From contig MNCI01034278.1 of assembly GCA_015680685.1 (NCBI GenBank), positions 249,118 to 311,117 on the forward strand: a stretch of DNA of 62,000 bases, written 5' to 3'. The notes under the pieces were generated by a model that saw only the letters and a list, made by a program, of their open reading frames with translations, was not told the origin of the DNA and made no database searches. Shown here piece by piece: positions 11,926 through 23,505 of this stretch. Source of the stretch: Gnetum montanum (taxonomy: Eukaryota; Streptophyta; Gnetopsida; Gnetales; Gnetaceae). Numbering within the stretch: the stretch's first letter is position 1; every line of letters starts with the position of its first letter. Both the position numbers and the translations under genes were made by a program.

Positions 11926-12292
11926 CCCTGGGTGCCTCATGGTGCTCTTGCAAAAGTGCTCTTTGTGGAAGTGCCTCATGCTATGCTTAGGAGAGTGCTC
12001 TTCCTAATAGCACCTTGCACTGTGCTTGCTAAAGCACTCTCCTTGAGAGATCCTCATGCTGTGCCTGTGAGAGTGCTCTTCCTGAGAGTACCTGATGCTA
12101 CACATGTAAGAGTGCTCTTCGTAAGAGTGCCTCACACTATGCTTGTGAGAGTGCTCTCCTTGAGAGTGCTTTGCACTACGCATGTGAAAGCTTTCTTCCT
12201 AGGAGCATCTTGCACTGTGGATGTGAGAGTGCTTTTCCTAGGAACACCTAGAACTCCTACATATGTGCGAGTTCTCTCTATGGGAACACCAC
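11926..12292. repeat. 39-bp satellite (array B1), probable 5' ETS repeat
   Basis: About nine copies of a unit such as GAGAGTGCTCTCCCTGGGGA followed by TGCCTCATGCTATGCTCAT. It starts just after the start-like block and runs straight into 26S sequence at about 12293. The 39-bp period (13 codons) produces the 130-codon open frame at 11932-12324, which I do not accept as a gene. Confidence 0.8.
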
Positions 12293-13595
12293 CTCCATGG
12301 GGGAGGGCTTTCCCTAGGCAATGAACAACTGGCTCAGAACTAGCTCAAACAAGAAGAATCTAACTATTTAGTTAAAATAAAGCATTGTAATGGTCCCTAT
12401 AGATACTGATGCAATTTGATTTTTTCCTAATGTTCTGAATGTCAAAGTGAAGAAATTTACCCAAGCATGAGTACATAGTAAGAGTAACTATGACTCTTTT
12501 AAGATAACCAAATGCCTAATCATCTAAATTAGTGGAGTGCATGAATGGATTAATGGGATTCCCACTATTCCTACTTACTATATAGCAAAACCATAGCCAA
12601 CCGAATGGGCTTGATAGAATCTACAGGGAAAGAAGACCCTATTAAGCTTGACTCTAGTATGACTTTGTGGAATGACTTAACAGGTGTAGAATAAACTAGA
12701 GCTACTCATAGTACAAGTGAAATACCACTAATCTCAACATTATTTTACTTATTTTGTTGGTCAAAAATGGGGCATAGCCCTTGCTTTTGGACCCAAGATT
12801 AGGTGGGAAGTTTGGTTGGGGCAGAACATCTATTAGAAGATAATGCAGGTGTCCTAAGATGAGCTTAACAAGAACAGAAATCTCATGTTGAAAGAAAGGA
12901 AAAAACACATTTGATGTTAATTTTTAGTACGAATACAAACTTTGAAAGTGTGGCCTATTGATCCATTATATCTTTGGAATTTAAAGCAAGAGGTGTTGAA
13001 AAAGTTGCCATAGGGATAACTAGCTTGTGGTAGCCAAGAATTCATAGTGACATTACTTTTTGATCCTTCAATGTTAGCTTTTCTTATCAATATGAAGTAG
13101 AATTCACCAAGTGTTGGATTGTTCACCCACTAATAGGGAATGTGAGCTAGGTTAGACTATCATGAGACAGGTTAGTTTTACCCTATTAATGGTGTGTGCC
13201 ACAATAGTAATTCAACTTATTACAAGAGAAACCACTTATTCACATAATTGTTCATCATGCTTGATTGAAAAGCTAGTGATGCAAAGCCATTGGATGTTAG
13301 ATTATGATTGAACACCTCTAAGTAAAAATCCATGCTAGAGGTAGCAGTCTTTCCTTATCAGTTGCTATGTCACCCACCATAGGAGCAGCTTCACTACTCC
13401 TATTGGCATGTGTTAATGGAAACCCCTTATCCTGCCTGCATGGTGGGGCACTAGGGGCCATGCAATTCCATTTCAAGTGATCAATGAGAAGAATCCTTTA
13501 CAAATGATTTAAACACATGATGGGGTATTGTAAGTGGCAATGTGGCCTTGTTGCCATGATCCACTGAGATTTAGCCCTTTATCATCGAGATTCAT
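12293..13595 (+). rRNA. Decayed 3' part of 26S rRNA (pseudogene)
   Basis: The sequence follows plant 26S rRNA colinearly to its 3' end. Landmarks are GTAACTATGACTC followed by AACCAAATGCC (about 12483-12513), GGGAAAGAAGACCCTATTAA (about 12627), GATAACTAGCTTGTGG (about 13014), CACCAAGTGTTGGATTGTTC (about 13107), GAGACAGGTTAGTTTTACCC (about 13165), GGGGTATTGTAAGTGGCAA (about 13522) and GATCCACTGAGATTTAGCCC (about 13558). Differences are mostly C to T and G to A at former CpG sites, so it cannot be a functional gene. About 1.3 kb of roughly 3.4 kb is present; the 5' part of 26S, 5.8S, ITS and 18S are missing, and the left edge is fused to the ETS-type satellite. The strand follows the rRNA. Confidence 0.93.
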
Positions 13596-14955
13596 GATCA
13601 CCTCTTCTCTATCTCCTTTCTCCTCTTCTTTCAGAGCATTTTTTTGTGAGCTTCATTTCACTTTTTCTTCGTAGTCACTTGACCACATCCCACCCATTGA
13701 AACTAGCATTACACAGGATCAGTGGATAGGGGTCATGCCTTTCATCCCTCTATTGTTAGCATCAGGTGGATGTTGTGCCTCAAGGCCTAGATTTGAGGGT
13801 CAAAGGTTTCCATCATGCAAGCTAGTTTCTCTACATTCAATTTGGTTTCCTTGTATGTGTCCATAACATTTTCAAGGCCAGATCATGCTTACTCAGTGAT
13901 CCTTGTGTGAGTTCCCAAGAGATCTCAAAATTTAAATGTTATTTTTGCAATTGTGTGATTCCCTTGTTGATGGGTGTGTGATTGCCTACTCTAATGCATT
14001 ATTTTTGGATTCTTTGATGTCACTCTCCAATCTCTTTGAAGGTTATGAAAATAGCTAGGTGCTTTTGTCTTATGGTCAATTTCTTTGATCATCTTGTTCA
14101 TTGAGAGCCATTTCATATGGTTCTTCCAGTACAAGGTGGGCAAACAACTAAGTTCTAGGGAAAACTGATGCTCTCTTGAACTATAAGCATATTCAAGAGG
14201 TGGTTTTTTCGATCCCTAAGGGAATGGTCCTCCTTGATGATGCATGCATTTTTGTGAAGTGATCGGGATGCAACGACACCTCCTAAGAATCATTGGTATT
14301 CATGAAATAGATAGGGTATTTATCTAGGTTGCAATGTTGTTTTCCTAGAATTAGAAATGATTTACAAGCAGTGGGGATTTATTCATGAGATATGGTGCAT
14401 TATTGGATTGCATGAAAATACAATGACATATTTGATTTTAGGAAAACATTCCTTAAGAGGAGTAATGCCCCCACCTGGAAGGTTTCCTAGAGTTGCCTTA
14501 GAATTTGAATATAATCGTAAAATGGAAACCTCATTAGGATAAGAGGTTCTCTTCCTCAGTACTCATCGTGAATAGGGAACCTTTTGAGCAAAATCATGGG
14601 CTAAGGTTTTCTTTAGTTCCTATAGTTTTCTTAAAAATTTAAATATAATCATGAAATGATAACCTCATCGAGATGGGAGGTTCTCTTCTGAGCTAAATCC
14701 TAGGCCTAGGTCATCTTCAAGAGCCTTAGAATTTGAATATGATCACACAATGGAAACATCACTAAGGTGGGATTCTTCCTACCTTAATATTCATCACAAA
14801 AAAGGTACCTTCCCTACCTATGAGATTATGTGGAGTGGAGACCATGTCGAATACTAAGGTTTCCTAACTGACAAATATCTTTACATACAAACACTCTAGA
14901 CAATCATGAGGTTCTTTCTTTTGAGTGTGACCAACTTAATGAAACTCTTGAGTGT
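13596..14955 (+). other. rDNA intergenic spacer, unique part (copy 1)
   Basis: It begins directly at the 26S 3' end and runs to the next 29-bp satellite. It matches 22132-23505 over its whole length; for example GATGCATGCATT at about 14238 and CAATGCATGCATT at about 22765 sit in the same surroundings. The opening is pyrimidine-rich (CTCTTCTCTATCTCCTTTCT), as is common just after plant 26S. No coding sequence is credible. Confidence 0.75.
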
Positions 14956-16365
14956 TGGCCTACTAGCCCAACTAAGACTAAGTATTTATCCAAATGGACC
15001 AAGTCTTAGCCAAACAGGCCCTTGGAACCAACTATAGGCAAAACAGACCATTGAGACCAAGGGTTGGCCCAATGGATCCTCAAGGCCAAGTGTTGATTAG
15101 ACAAATCCTTGGGTCCAACTATTGTCCAGATGGATCCTTGGAACCAAGGGTTGGCCTCATGGATCCTTCGGAACAATTATAGCCCAAACAGACCCTTGGG
15201 ACCAATAGTTCATCTAATTGACCCTTAAGACCAACACTTGAGACAATGGTTTTCCACAAGGGACCCTCAAGATCAAGTGTTAGCCAAATGGATCCTTGAG
15301 ACCAAGTTTTAGCCAAACAAAACCCTTGGGAGTAAGGGTTGGCCCAAAATAGCCTCAAGACCAAGGGTTGGAAAAATAAACCCTTGAGACCAAGTGTTGG
15401 CCAAATGCATCCTTAGGACCAAGTGTTGGCTAGATAGAACCTTGGAACCAAGTGTTGGTCAAATAAACCCTTAGAAGCAAGGGTTGGCTCAATGGATCCT
15501 TGGGAATAAGGTTTGACTAAACAAACCATTAGGACCAAGTGTTGGCCACATGGACACTTAAGAGCATCCCCTTTAGATTAAGGCTTGGCACCATGAACCC
15601 TTGAGACCAAGGGTTGGTCAAATGAATCCTTGAGGCCAAGGGTTAGTCAAATCAATCATCAGGACCAAGTGTTGGGTAGATGGACCCTTGGGACCAATTG
15701 TTGGATAGATGGATCCTTTGGACCAAGGGGTGGCCCCATGGATCCTTGGGACCAAGTGTTAGCCCAATAGACCCTCAAGACCAACTATTGGCCAAATGAA
15801 CCCTCATGACCATGTGTTGGCCCAATGGATCTTTAGGACCAAGGGAGTGTCCAATGGACCCTAAGGATGAAGGATTAGAAAAATGAGTCCTTGGGACAAG
15901 GGTTTGACCTAATAGACCCTCAAGACTAACCATTTTCCAATAGGGCCCTCAAGATCAAGTGTTGACCAAATAGACCCTCAAGACCAAGGTTTGGTTAAGA
16001 AGATCCTTAGGATCAAGGATTTGCCACCAAGTGTTGGCCAAATGAACCTTTAGGACCAACTATAGGCCAAATGGATCCTCTAGACCAAGGGTTAGCCAAT
16101 CAAACCCTCAGGACCAACTATTGGCTAGATGGACCCTTGGGAGAAACTTTAGGCAAAATGTACCCTCAAGATGAAGTGTTGGCCTAATAGACCCTTGGGA
16201 CATAAGTATGTCCCAATGGACCCTCGAGACCAAGGGAGTGCCAAACATACCCTTGCAACCAAGGGTTGACCAAATAGACCCTTGGGATCGAGTGGTGGCT
16301 GAACAAATCTTTAGGACCAAGTGTTGGCCAAGTGGATTTTAGTGACTAAGTGTTGGCTGTGACAT
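14956..16365. repeat. 29-bp satellite (array A2)
   Basis: About 48 degenerate monomers of the same 29-bp repeat as at 10650-11853. Unlike A1 and A3 it is not followed by a start-like block; it ends in unrelated sequence at about 16365, so this spacer is truncated. Confidence 0.85.
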
Positions 16366-17317
16366 CTGAAAATGTCGATGGCTAGAACACCAAGGGATTT
16401 GTAAATGCATAGCCTTAACCCCACCTCCGCATGAGGGCCTTGCTAGAAATAGAGGTGAAGCACCCTAAACAATATTGTTAATCAAATAGGAACTTTTCCA
16501 ATTGCAACCAAGGTGGTGGATGCAATTGGGGCATGGCATGGTTAGCCAAAAATACAAGTGTAAATAATGCAAAATAGTGCTAAGTGACAAAGTAGTGCTT
16601 CGTGGTGCTAAGTGTAGAGTATAGCCACAGAATGGAGGTGAACGTAACCAAGGGTTTTGACTTAAATGAGAGTGTCAACCTATGGAGACTAGTACCTGAG
16701 TGTAGTATAGCATGACAATGTGTGAAAAAGTGCAAAATGATGCAAGAAAAATGTAATAAAATGCTAGAAATGGGAGAGGTAAATGAAACACTACCCCAAA
16801 TGGGAGCATAGTTAACTCCAAAAGGGTCTCAAAAGGTACACAATGTATAGTAGGTGTAATGGGAGCATAGTCATAGTCTCGGTGGTGTCAGGCTTTGAAG
16901 TCTAGTGCTTGTTATGATGAACCATGCCTACCAGGTTGGCCACGATGGTGTTCTATAGGGCTATAATGGGACTATGGTGTACTATGTGGTGCAGGGCTGC
17001 AATAGGGCCATAGTATACTATGTGGTGCAAGGATTCCTCTCTACTGGTGTGGTGTGCTCTAGGTCTTTTTGGCCCATGGAGTTAAGTGCCAATATGCCAA
17101 CTGAAAGTGCAAACTTCCCATTAGTGAAAAAAATTGGAAGGCAACGCCTAAAACATTGGGGTGCAAGGGTATTTATAGGGCTAGGGTTAGTTCAAAATAT
17201 GGATTGGGTGCCATGTGGTAGTGTGGTAGGTGGGACTACAAGAAAAATTTAGAAAATTTTCTAAGTTCAAAGGTGACTAAAAAAAGTTTTAAAATTTCTC
17301 TAACTCTGGTTACTATG
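16366..17317. other. Unassigned sequence
   Basis: No gene is recognised. A word based on TACTATGTGGTGCARGG repeats at about 16977 and 17018. The stretch separates the truncated rDNA spacer from the young LTR at 17318. Confidence 0.4.
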
Positions 17318-17517
17318 TGATGAGTGGCGAGGTACCCCTACACTCCACCATACGAATACGAGCGTACACGCGTGATCCGGTCGAACTCCGCAGACTAAAT
17401 GCCTTAACGCCACAAGAAACACTTGGGGTTAATCGTTCGTTGTCTTCCCAGGCTTGCTTGTATGTGTCACGGTGTATGGTTAAGCAAGTCTGAGGTATGT
17501 GATTTTTTTGGTATTTT
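17318..17517 (+). repeat. 5' end of a young LTR, interrupted by an assembly gap
   Basis: Begins TGTGATGAGTGGCGAGGTAC and keeps nearly all CpGs (CGAATACGAGCG, ACACGCGTGATCCGG). A decayed homologue starts at about 31060 with TGTGATAAGTGGTGGGTAG and has TG or CA at the CpG positions. Two dispersed copies sharing a TG-starting end suggest an LTR. The strand assumes TG marks the left end. Confidence 0.55.
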
Positions 17518-17926
17518 NNNNNNNNNNNNNNNNNNNNNNNNNNNNNNNNNNNNNNNNNNNNNNNNNNNNNNNNNNNNNNNNNNNNNNNNNNNNNNNNNNN
17601 NNNNNNNNNNNNNNNNNNNNNNNNNNNNNNNNNNNNNNNNNNNNNNNNNNNNNNNNNNNNNNNNNNNNNNNNNNNNNNNNNNNNNNNNNNNNNNNNNNNN
17701 NNNNNNNNNNNNNNNNNNNNNNNNNNNNNNNNNNNNNNNNNNNNNNNNNNNNNNNNNNNNNNNNNNNNNNNNNNNNNNNNNNNNNNNNNNNNNNNNNNNN
17801 NNNNNNNNNNNNNNNNNNNNNNNNNNNNNNNNNNNNNNNNNNNNNNNNNNNNNNNNNNNNNNNNNNNNNNNNNNNNNNNNNNNNNNNNNNNNNNNNNNNN
17901 NNNNNNNNNNNNNNNNNNNNNNNNNN
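17518..17926. other. Assembly gap (N run)
   Basis: 409 undetermined bases. Frames spanning it are meaningless. Confidence 1.
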
Positions 17927-18235
17927 ACGCTCGTAATCAAGTCGTACTTGAATGCACTAGGAAAGCAGTAAATGAAAGCAATAAATAAAACCATGTGCTG
18001 CAAGGTTTATCCAATCAAGTTTGTCTTTATTGCCGTACACAACTTGGGTTCAAGTTACAAGCTGCTCGATATCGCGATGGGATGTGATATCGCGGCGGCC
18101 GCGATATCGCGTACGCAATATCGGGGCCCAGTGCAAGTCGCGTCTCATCACTATGATTGTCCCATGTTATGTGTGGGACATGGGACATAGCAGTTAAAAA
18201 CAAATTGCAAACCTGGTGTCCCATGCTTGTTATGC
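17927..18235. repeat. CpG-rich continuation of the young element, with a 23-bp near-palindrome
   Basis: GATATCGCGGC at 18086-18096 and GCCGCGATATC at 18098-18108 are exact inverted arms around one G. Two further GATATCGCG words lie at about 18068 and, inverted, at about 18103. No gene is recognised. Dense CpG contrasts with all neighbours and fits the recent age of the LTR before the gap. Confidence 0.65.
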
Positions 18236-18239
18236 TCTA

Positions 18240-18830
18240 GAGAATAGTAGGGGTAATGAGAGCATAACACAACACTTAGAAAAATTTTTGCAGCTTGCTA
18301 CACTCATCCCGTGTTACGCACGACACACAGGATGCAACAATTAGAAAACATTTTGCAAATTGGCCATTTGTGTGTTGGCTATGCTTGCTATGCTCTAGAG
18401 CATAGTAGCTATAGTTCAAGTGTAGTAGCTATAGTATTAAGCGTAACAACTACAATGTCGAGATTAGTAGCTACAGTGCTAAGCATAATAGCTACAGTGT
18501 CAAAGCGTAATAGCTACAGTGCTGAGCATAACAACTATAGCTAGAAAAATTTTTGTAGCTTGTGTCATCATTATGACACTTAGAAAAATTTGCAGAAAAT
18601 TAGCCATTGAAGCTAATTACACTCTACTGCAGTGGAGAGCATGGTCCCAACACTTAGAAAAATTTGTAGAAAGTGCCATCATTTTGACACTTAGAAAAAT
18701 TTTGCAAATCTGGTAGTTGGAGTTAACTACACTCAACACTTAGAAAAATTTGGGCAAAGTGCCACCATTTTGACACTTAGCCAAATTTTCCATCAAGATG
18801 CCAAGACCAAAATTTTTTTTGTGTTTTCAA
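18240..18830. repeat. Degenerate tandem repeats (ACACTTAGAAAAATTT and TAGCTACAGTG units)
   Basis: The word CACTTAGAAAAATTT recurs about seven times at irregular spacing. Between about 18395 and 18545 a 24-27-bp unit with ATAGCTACAGTGCTAAGC repeats about six times. No coding potential. Confidence 0.7.
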
Positions 18831-19377
18831 TTGCCCCTCTTTGTTGACATTTGGAGGAGTGGTCAAAGAGACGTTAACAAAGAATTATAAAACACCATAG
18901 CAAACGTGGCACCACCATCACTCGTTGGTATAAGATTAGGTGTTGTTCCACCATGTTCAAGAGTGCTATGGATAAGGGTATGTTGGGGTAAAGGATGTAG
19001 GCAATGCTAGGGAGATGAAATGTAAAGAGTGAAAATGAAAAAAAAAACAATGGATGATGATGTAAAATGCAAAGTCAACATAGTTGATGATGACCATGGT
19101 ATGAAGTGGCTTGCCCCTAAAATGTTGACCTCTCGTTGGAGTGCTCATGAGAGAGTCAAAGATGATCCAAGGTTGGGCCGGTTGTGAAATTGTAACATTG
19201 TCAATTTTCTTGGGGATGTGTTTTTCCTCCTTTTCCTTTATTTTTTTAGTTTTTGCTCTCTTTTTTTTCTTTACTGTGAGGTAAACCCCCATTGTGTTTA
19301 ACTTACTACTGAATGCTAGCTATAAGGTGAACACTAGTTTCAAGGTTCGCCTTACTATTGAATGCTAGCTGCAAGGT
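18831..19377. other. Unassigned sequence with a 47-bp direct repeat
   Basis: Nothing recognisable until TTACTAYTGAATGCTAGCT, which occurs at about 19304 and 19351, immediately before the truncated caulimovirid RT. The minus-strand open frame at 18966-19292 is Lys-rich low complexity and is not accepted. Confidence 0.4.
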
Positions 19378-20627
19378 ATGCCTCCAAGCTTAAAAGTAGA
19401 ATGTAATGAAGAAATTAATAAACTACTATCAAAAGGAATAATTCAACCAAGCACAAGCATGTTCGCATGTGTAGCCTTCTATGTAAACAAAAGAGAAGAA
19501 TTAGTACAAGAAAAGAAAAGATTAGTAGTTAATTACCAACCCTTAAATGACTTAATTAGACCAATCCAACACATCATTCCTAAAAAGGATGACCTATTCC
19601 AATGCCTATAAAAAACAAAACTATATTCTAAATTTGATCTAAAATCTAGTTTTTGGCAAATGCAGGTTTATCCAAAAGATAGGTGGAAGACTACTTTCAC
19701 AATACCTAGTGGTCTATATGAATGGACTATATTACCTTTTGGAATAAAAAAAGATCCATCCATTTTTCAATCCTGCATGGATAGGATCTTTATCCATCAC
19801 CCTTTTGTTATGGTTTATATTTATGACATCCTCATTATGAGTAGGGATCCATCAAAAGATTTACAATAATTAATAATATTTAAATAGCTGGTGAATGTCA
19901 ATGGCTTAGTCCTCTCTCCTACAAAAATGCAAATAGCTAAGGACAAGATAGAATTCATTGGGTTTACAATAAGCCATGCTAAGAGTGCCTTATAATCCCA
20001 TGTCCTAAAATTAATCCCTAAATTCCTTGATTAGCTTAGGAATAAAAATCAACAACAGAAATTTTTAGGATGTGTTAACCATGTATTTGGATTTTATAAA
20101 ATCCTAGCATGAGACAGAAAGCTCCTAAGTGATCAATTAGGGGTAAATCCATCCCCATGGCCTCAAGAACATACTAACACTATCATCCATCTAAAAACAC
20201 AATGCAAGATTCTCCCACAATTGCAACTTCCCATGGATGGTACTTTAATCCTTGAGACTGACACCTCAAATGAATTTTGGGGTGTGGCCTTAAAAGAAAA
20301 GGATGGAGCAATCAAAATTTGTAGGTATGAATTAGGTAAATTCTCAAATACACAAAAAAATTATCATAGGACCCATAAGGAACTATTATCAATTGTGAAA
20401 GGAATAGAAAAATTTAGGTTATTTCTCCAAGACAAGCATTTTATCATGAGCGATCTTAAGCAATTGACAAATACCTTAGCTCAAAACATTTGAATAAGGT
20501 TGCTTACACTCATCTCATAAGATGGGCTCTATATTTTGCTAAGTTTGATTTTTTAATATAGTTCATTGATGATAATAAAAATTTCTTAGCAAATTTCCTA
20601 ACTAGAGAGTATAAACTCTATGTTTAA
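19378..20627 (+). pseudogene. Endogenous pararetrovirus (Caulimoviridae) RT-RNase H relic
   Basis: One frame runs from 19378 to 20493 with several internal stops (the first at 19609, then 19867), then shifts and ends near 20627. RT shows the caulimovirid order: a PLN-type motif in the fingers, a KFDLKS-like palm motif, YEWTILPFG, and an active site reading YIYD, with the second catalytic residue replaced. RNase H shows ETDTSNEFWG, a KNYHRTHKELLSIVKGIEKF helix and the terminal FLTREY motif. The KNYH...EL and TREY signatures separate it from gypsy elements. It is truncated 5' of RT: no movement protein, capsid or protease lies upstream. It cannot encode a functional enzyme. Confidence 0.85.
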
Positions 20628-21689
20628 ATTTAATTGTGTTATGTTGTTTTTTGTTTGTACATATACTAACCTAGGAAGGATGGTTACTTAGATCATCTAG
20701 CAGAATAAGATCATGCAGGGCTAATGAACTGTACATGCCTAATTTAGAATAATATACTCATGGAATTCAACATGGTGCAAACTTCGAAAGATTCAACACC
20801 TTCCTCAATTTTGAAGATCAGTCTAGTAGACTCTTCCAAATGACATACCATCCCATGATTTCCCCAATTCCTGTAAAAACCAATGTCACCATGACTAACT
20901 CAACCTTGATTCACATCCTCCTTTTCATGATGGAAAAGATGTCTATTCTATTAAATCTCTTTTACATTGGCCATTATACTAGTCTAGTCCTGTTCATATT
21001 TACCATATCTAAATAAACAAATGGCAAGGCCCCATGCTATTTTCTAGCAATGGTGGGAAAAGTATGGTCACTCCCCTCAATATTTTGCTCCCACTTATCC
21101 AAGACATCTATTCAAAAGAAATAATGAGTATCATGGAGATTTTATCTATTATGGAGATCTCCAGGTAAGAGGATGGCATTCTCTAAATTTCAAGGGAAAA
21201 ACCTCACTATTTTCTAATAACTTGCATTGCTAGGAGGATAGATTGGTCTAACCCTTGGGATTATGCTTTCTATTGGGATGTCTATACCAACAAAAAGTAT
21301 GATATTGAACAATACTATCATGAGCATGACATACATAATCCAAGAAAACTAAATCTCAAGATGCTTAACCAAAGAATCATCCAAGATCATCCTAATGGCA
21401 CTGGATATCAAATTTTAGATATCCTTTATGATGGATCCCCTAGAGGATTCTTCACACATCCTCCCTCCTTCATCCATGGAGTTCACTAGAAGATGATTAT
21501 GTTTACTTAGATGGAGGATATGATTCTCCTAGTGATTCATAATTACATAGAAAGCATCTTGAATAGTAATATGTCTTGTAAAGATGTGCCCATGTGCTGT
21601 AACAATGTGCTTATCAGTCTACTTTTGTAAAATAGCTTTTAGAAAGTGGCCTTTATGGATTCTTTAGGGATAAGAATCTTGTAGTGCAG
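20628..21689 (+). pseudogene. Region downstream of caulimovirid RT, with an open relic at 21187-21489
   Basis: Several frames remain partly open. The longest (100 codons, 21187-21489) is rich in Tyr, His and Trp (DWSNPWDYAFYWDVY near its start); an adjacent frame upstream has WWEKYGHSPQYFAPTYP at about 21051. The amino-acid mix looks like real, frameshifted protein. Its place after RT-RNase H and before the promoter fits the extra ORF some endogenous caulimovirids carry, but I do not recognise the protein. Confidence 0.4.
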
Positions 21690-21800
21690 TTGATGTGTAA
21701 CACACTATGTATAGTAAAAGGTGTGTGTTTTCTCCTATAAAAGGAGCCTTTGGCATTCTTCGGAGGCATTGGAAGAGAAATCACCTAGAGTAGCTCTTAG
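21690..21800 (+). promoter_or_regulatory. Caulimovirid-type promoter with TATA box
   Basis: TCTCCTATAAAAGGAGCC at about 21732-21749, preceded by CACACTATGTATAGTAAAAG, lies after the last viral frame, where caulimovirids carry the promoter of their full-length RNA. An AATAAA occurs at about 21882. Activity is unknown. Confidence 0.55.
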
Positions 21801-22021
21801 CACCTAAGCAAGCATTCCTTCCAAGCATCCCCTAAGAGTTCTAAGTCTTTGGTCGTAGCTTTAGATCTTTGATTTAGTGTGAATAAATGATTAAGGGATC
21901 TTTGTTTTTCTAAATTCTTGTGTCCCATTACTATCTTTGCTATCATATACTATGAGAAATCTTATGGAGCAAACATATGAGAAGCAAGTGGTTCCTAGGC
22001 GTTAGTAAGTTGCACTACAAG

Positions 22022-22045
22022 TTTTGGTATATCATCCAGAGCAAC
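22022..22045 (+). other. Possible tRNA-Met primer-binding site
   Basis: TTTTGGTATATCATCCAGAG resembles the TGGTATCAGAGC site used by plant pararetroviruses, with extra bases inside. It lies about 290 bases after the TATA box, where such a site is expected. Weak on sequence alone. Confidence 0.3.
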
Positions 22046-22131
22046 ACTAATGGTGACATCAAATTCAACTCTTGCAAGTTCCAAATTCTTCTTTTACATT
22101 TGTAGATTACCAAAGTATTGTAGCAATAATG

Positions 22132-23505
22132 ATATCTTCCTCCTCTTCTTCGAGAGCATTTTTTCATGCACCTCCTTTAGCTTTTACTTTGTAGTCGATT
22201 GGCTACATTCCACCCACCAAAACTAGTGTCTCATAGGGATTAATAAATAAGGGTCATGCTTTTCATCCCCCTACTTTCAATGTCAGGTGGATGTTGGGGG
22301 TCAAGGCTTAAATTTAAGGATTAGATATTTTCATCATGTAAGGTGGTTTCTCCACATTCAAGTTGGTTTTCTTACACATGTCCATGGCATCGTTGAGGCT
22401 TTTCAAAGGGTCACACTTGCTCGGCAGCCCTTGTGTGAGTTCTTGTGATCTCAAAATTTCACTGTCATCATTGCAACTCTATGATTCCCCTGTTGATGGA
22501 TGTGTGATCACTTACTCTAATGCATCATTTTTGGATTCTCTAATGCCACTCTCTAGTTCCTATGAAGGTTACAAAAATAGCTTAGTGCTCTTGTTTCATG
22601 GTTGATTTTTATGATCATCTTGTTCATCAAGAGTCATTTCACATCATTCTTCCAATACAAGGTGGGCAAATAATCAAGTTCCAAGGAAAAAGGATGCTCT
22701 CTTGGACCGTAAGCATATTTGAGAGATGGTTTTTCTAATCCCTGATGAAATGGTCCTCCTCAACAATGCATGCATTGTCACAAAGTGACCAAGGTGCAAT
22801 GGTGCCTTCTAAAGAATTAATAGTGTTCATGAAATAGATAAGGTATCTATCTAGGTTACAATGTTATTTCCTTAGAATCAAATTTTTTTAAGAATCATGG
22901 GGCATTTATTCTTGAGATATGGTCTGTTGATGGCTTGCATGAAAAGCTAATGACATATTTAATTCCAAGAAAACATTCTTTAGGAGGAGTCCTAACCCCT
23001 CCCTCACCCTCCCTCTCCCTACCTTCGTCCCCCCATGAGGTTGCCTAGAATTACCTTTAAATATAAATATAATTTCAAAATGGAAACCTCTTTGGGACTG
23101 AAGGTTCTCTTCCTTGGTACTCTTCATGAATAAAAAACATTCCAAGCCAAATACTAGGTCAAGGTTTCCTTTGGTTTCCTAGAGTTGCACTAAAAATCTG
23201 AATATAATTGTGAAATGGTAACCTTACTAGGATGGGAGGTTCTCTTCAGAGACAAATCTTGAGCCAAGGTTTCCATTAGCAAACTTAGAATTTGAATATG
23301 ATCATGTAATGGAAACTTCACTAGAATGGGGTGTTCCCTACCTTGGTATTCATTGCAAACATGAAACCTTCACTGCCTTTGAGGTTATGCCAAGTAAAGG
23401 CCATGTCGAATACTAAGGTTTTCTAATTGATGGATATCTTTGCATGAAAATACTCTTGAAAATCATGAGGTTCTAGCTTTTGTGTGTGACTAAGTCAATG
23501 AAACT
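22132..23505 (+). other. rDNA intergenic spacer, unique part (copy 2)
   Basis: Homologous to 13596-14955 along its length, starting at essentially the base where spacer follows 26S in copy 1. Here no 26S precedes it; the caulimovirid relic does. It leads directly into the 29-bp satellite at 23506. Confidence 0.75.

Noticed and set aside
17423-18003. Open frames of 145-182 codons on both strands
   Set aside because: Most of their length is the N run of an assembly gap.
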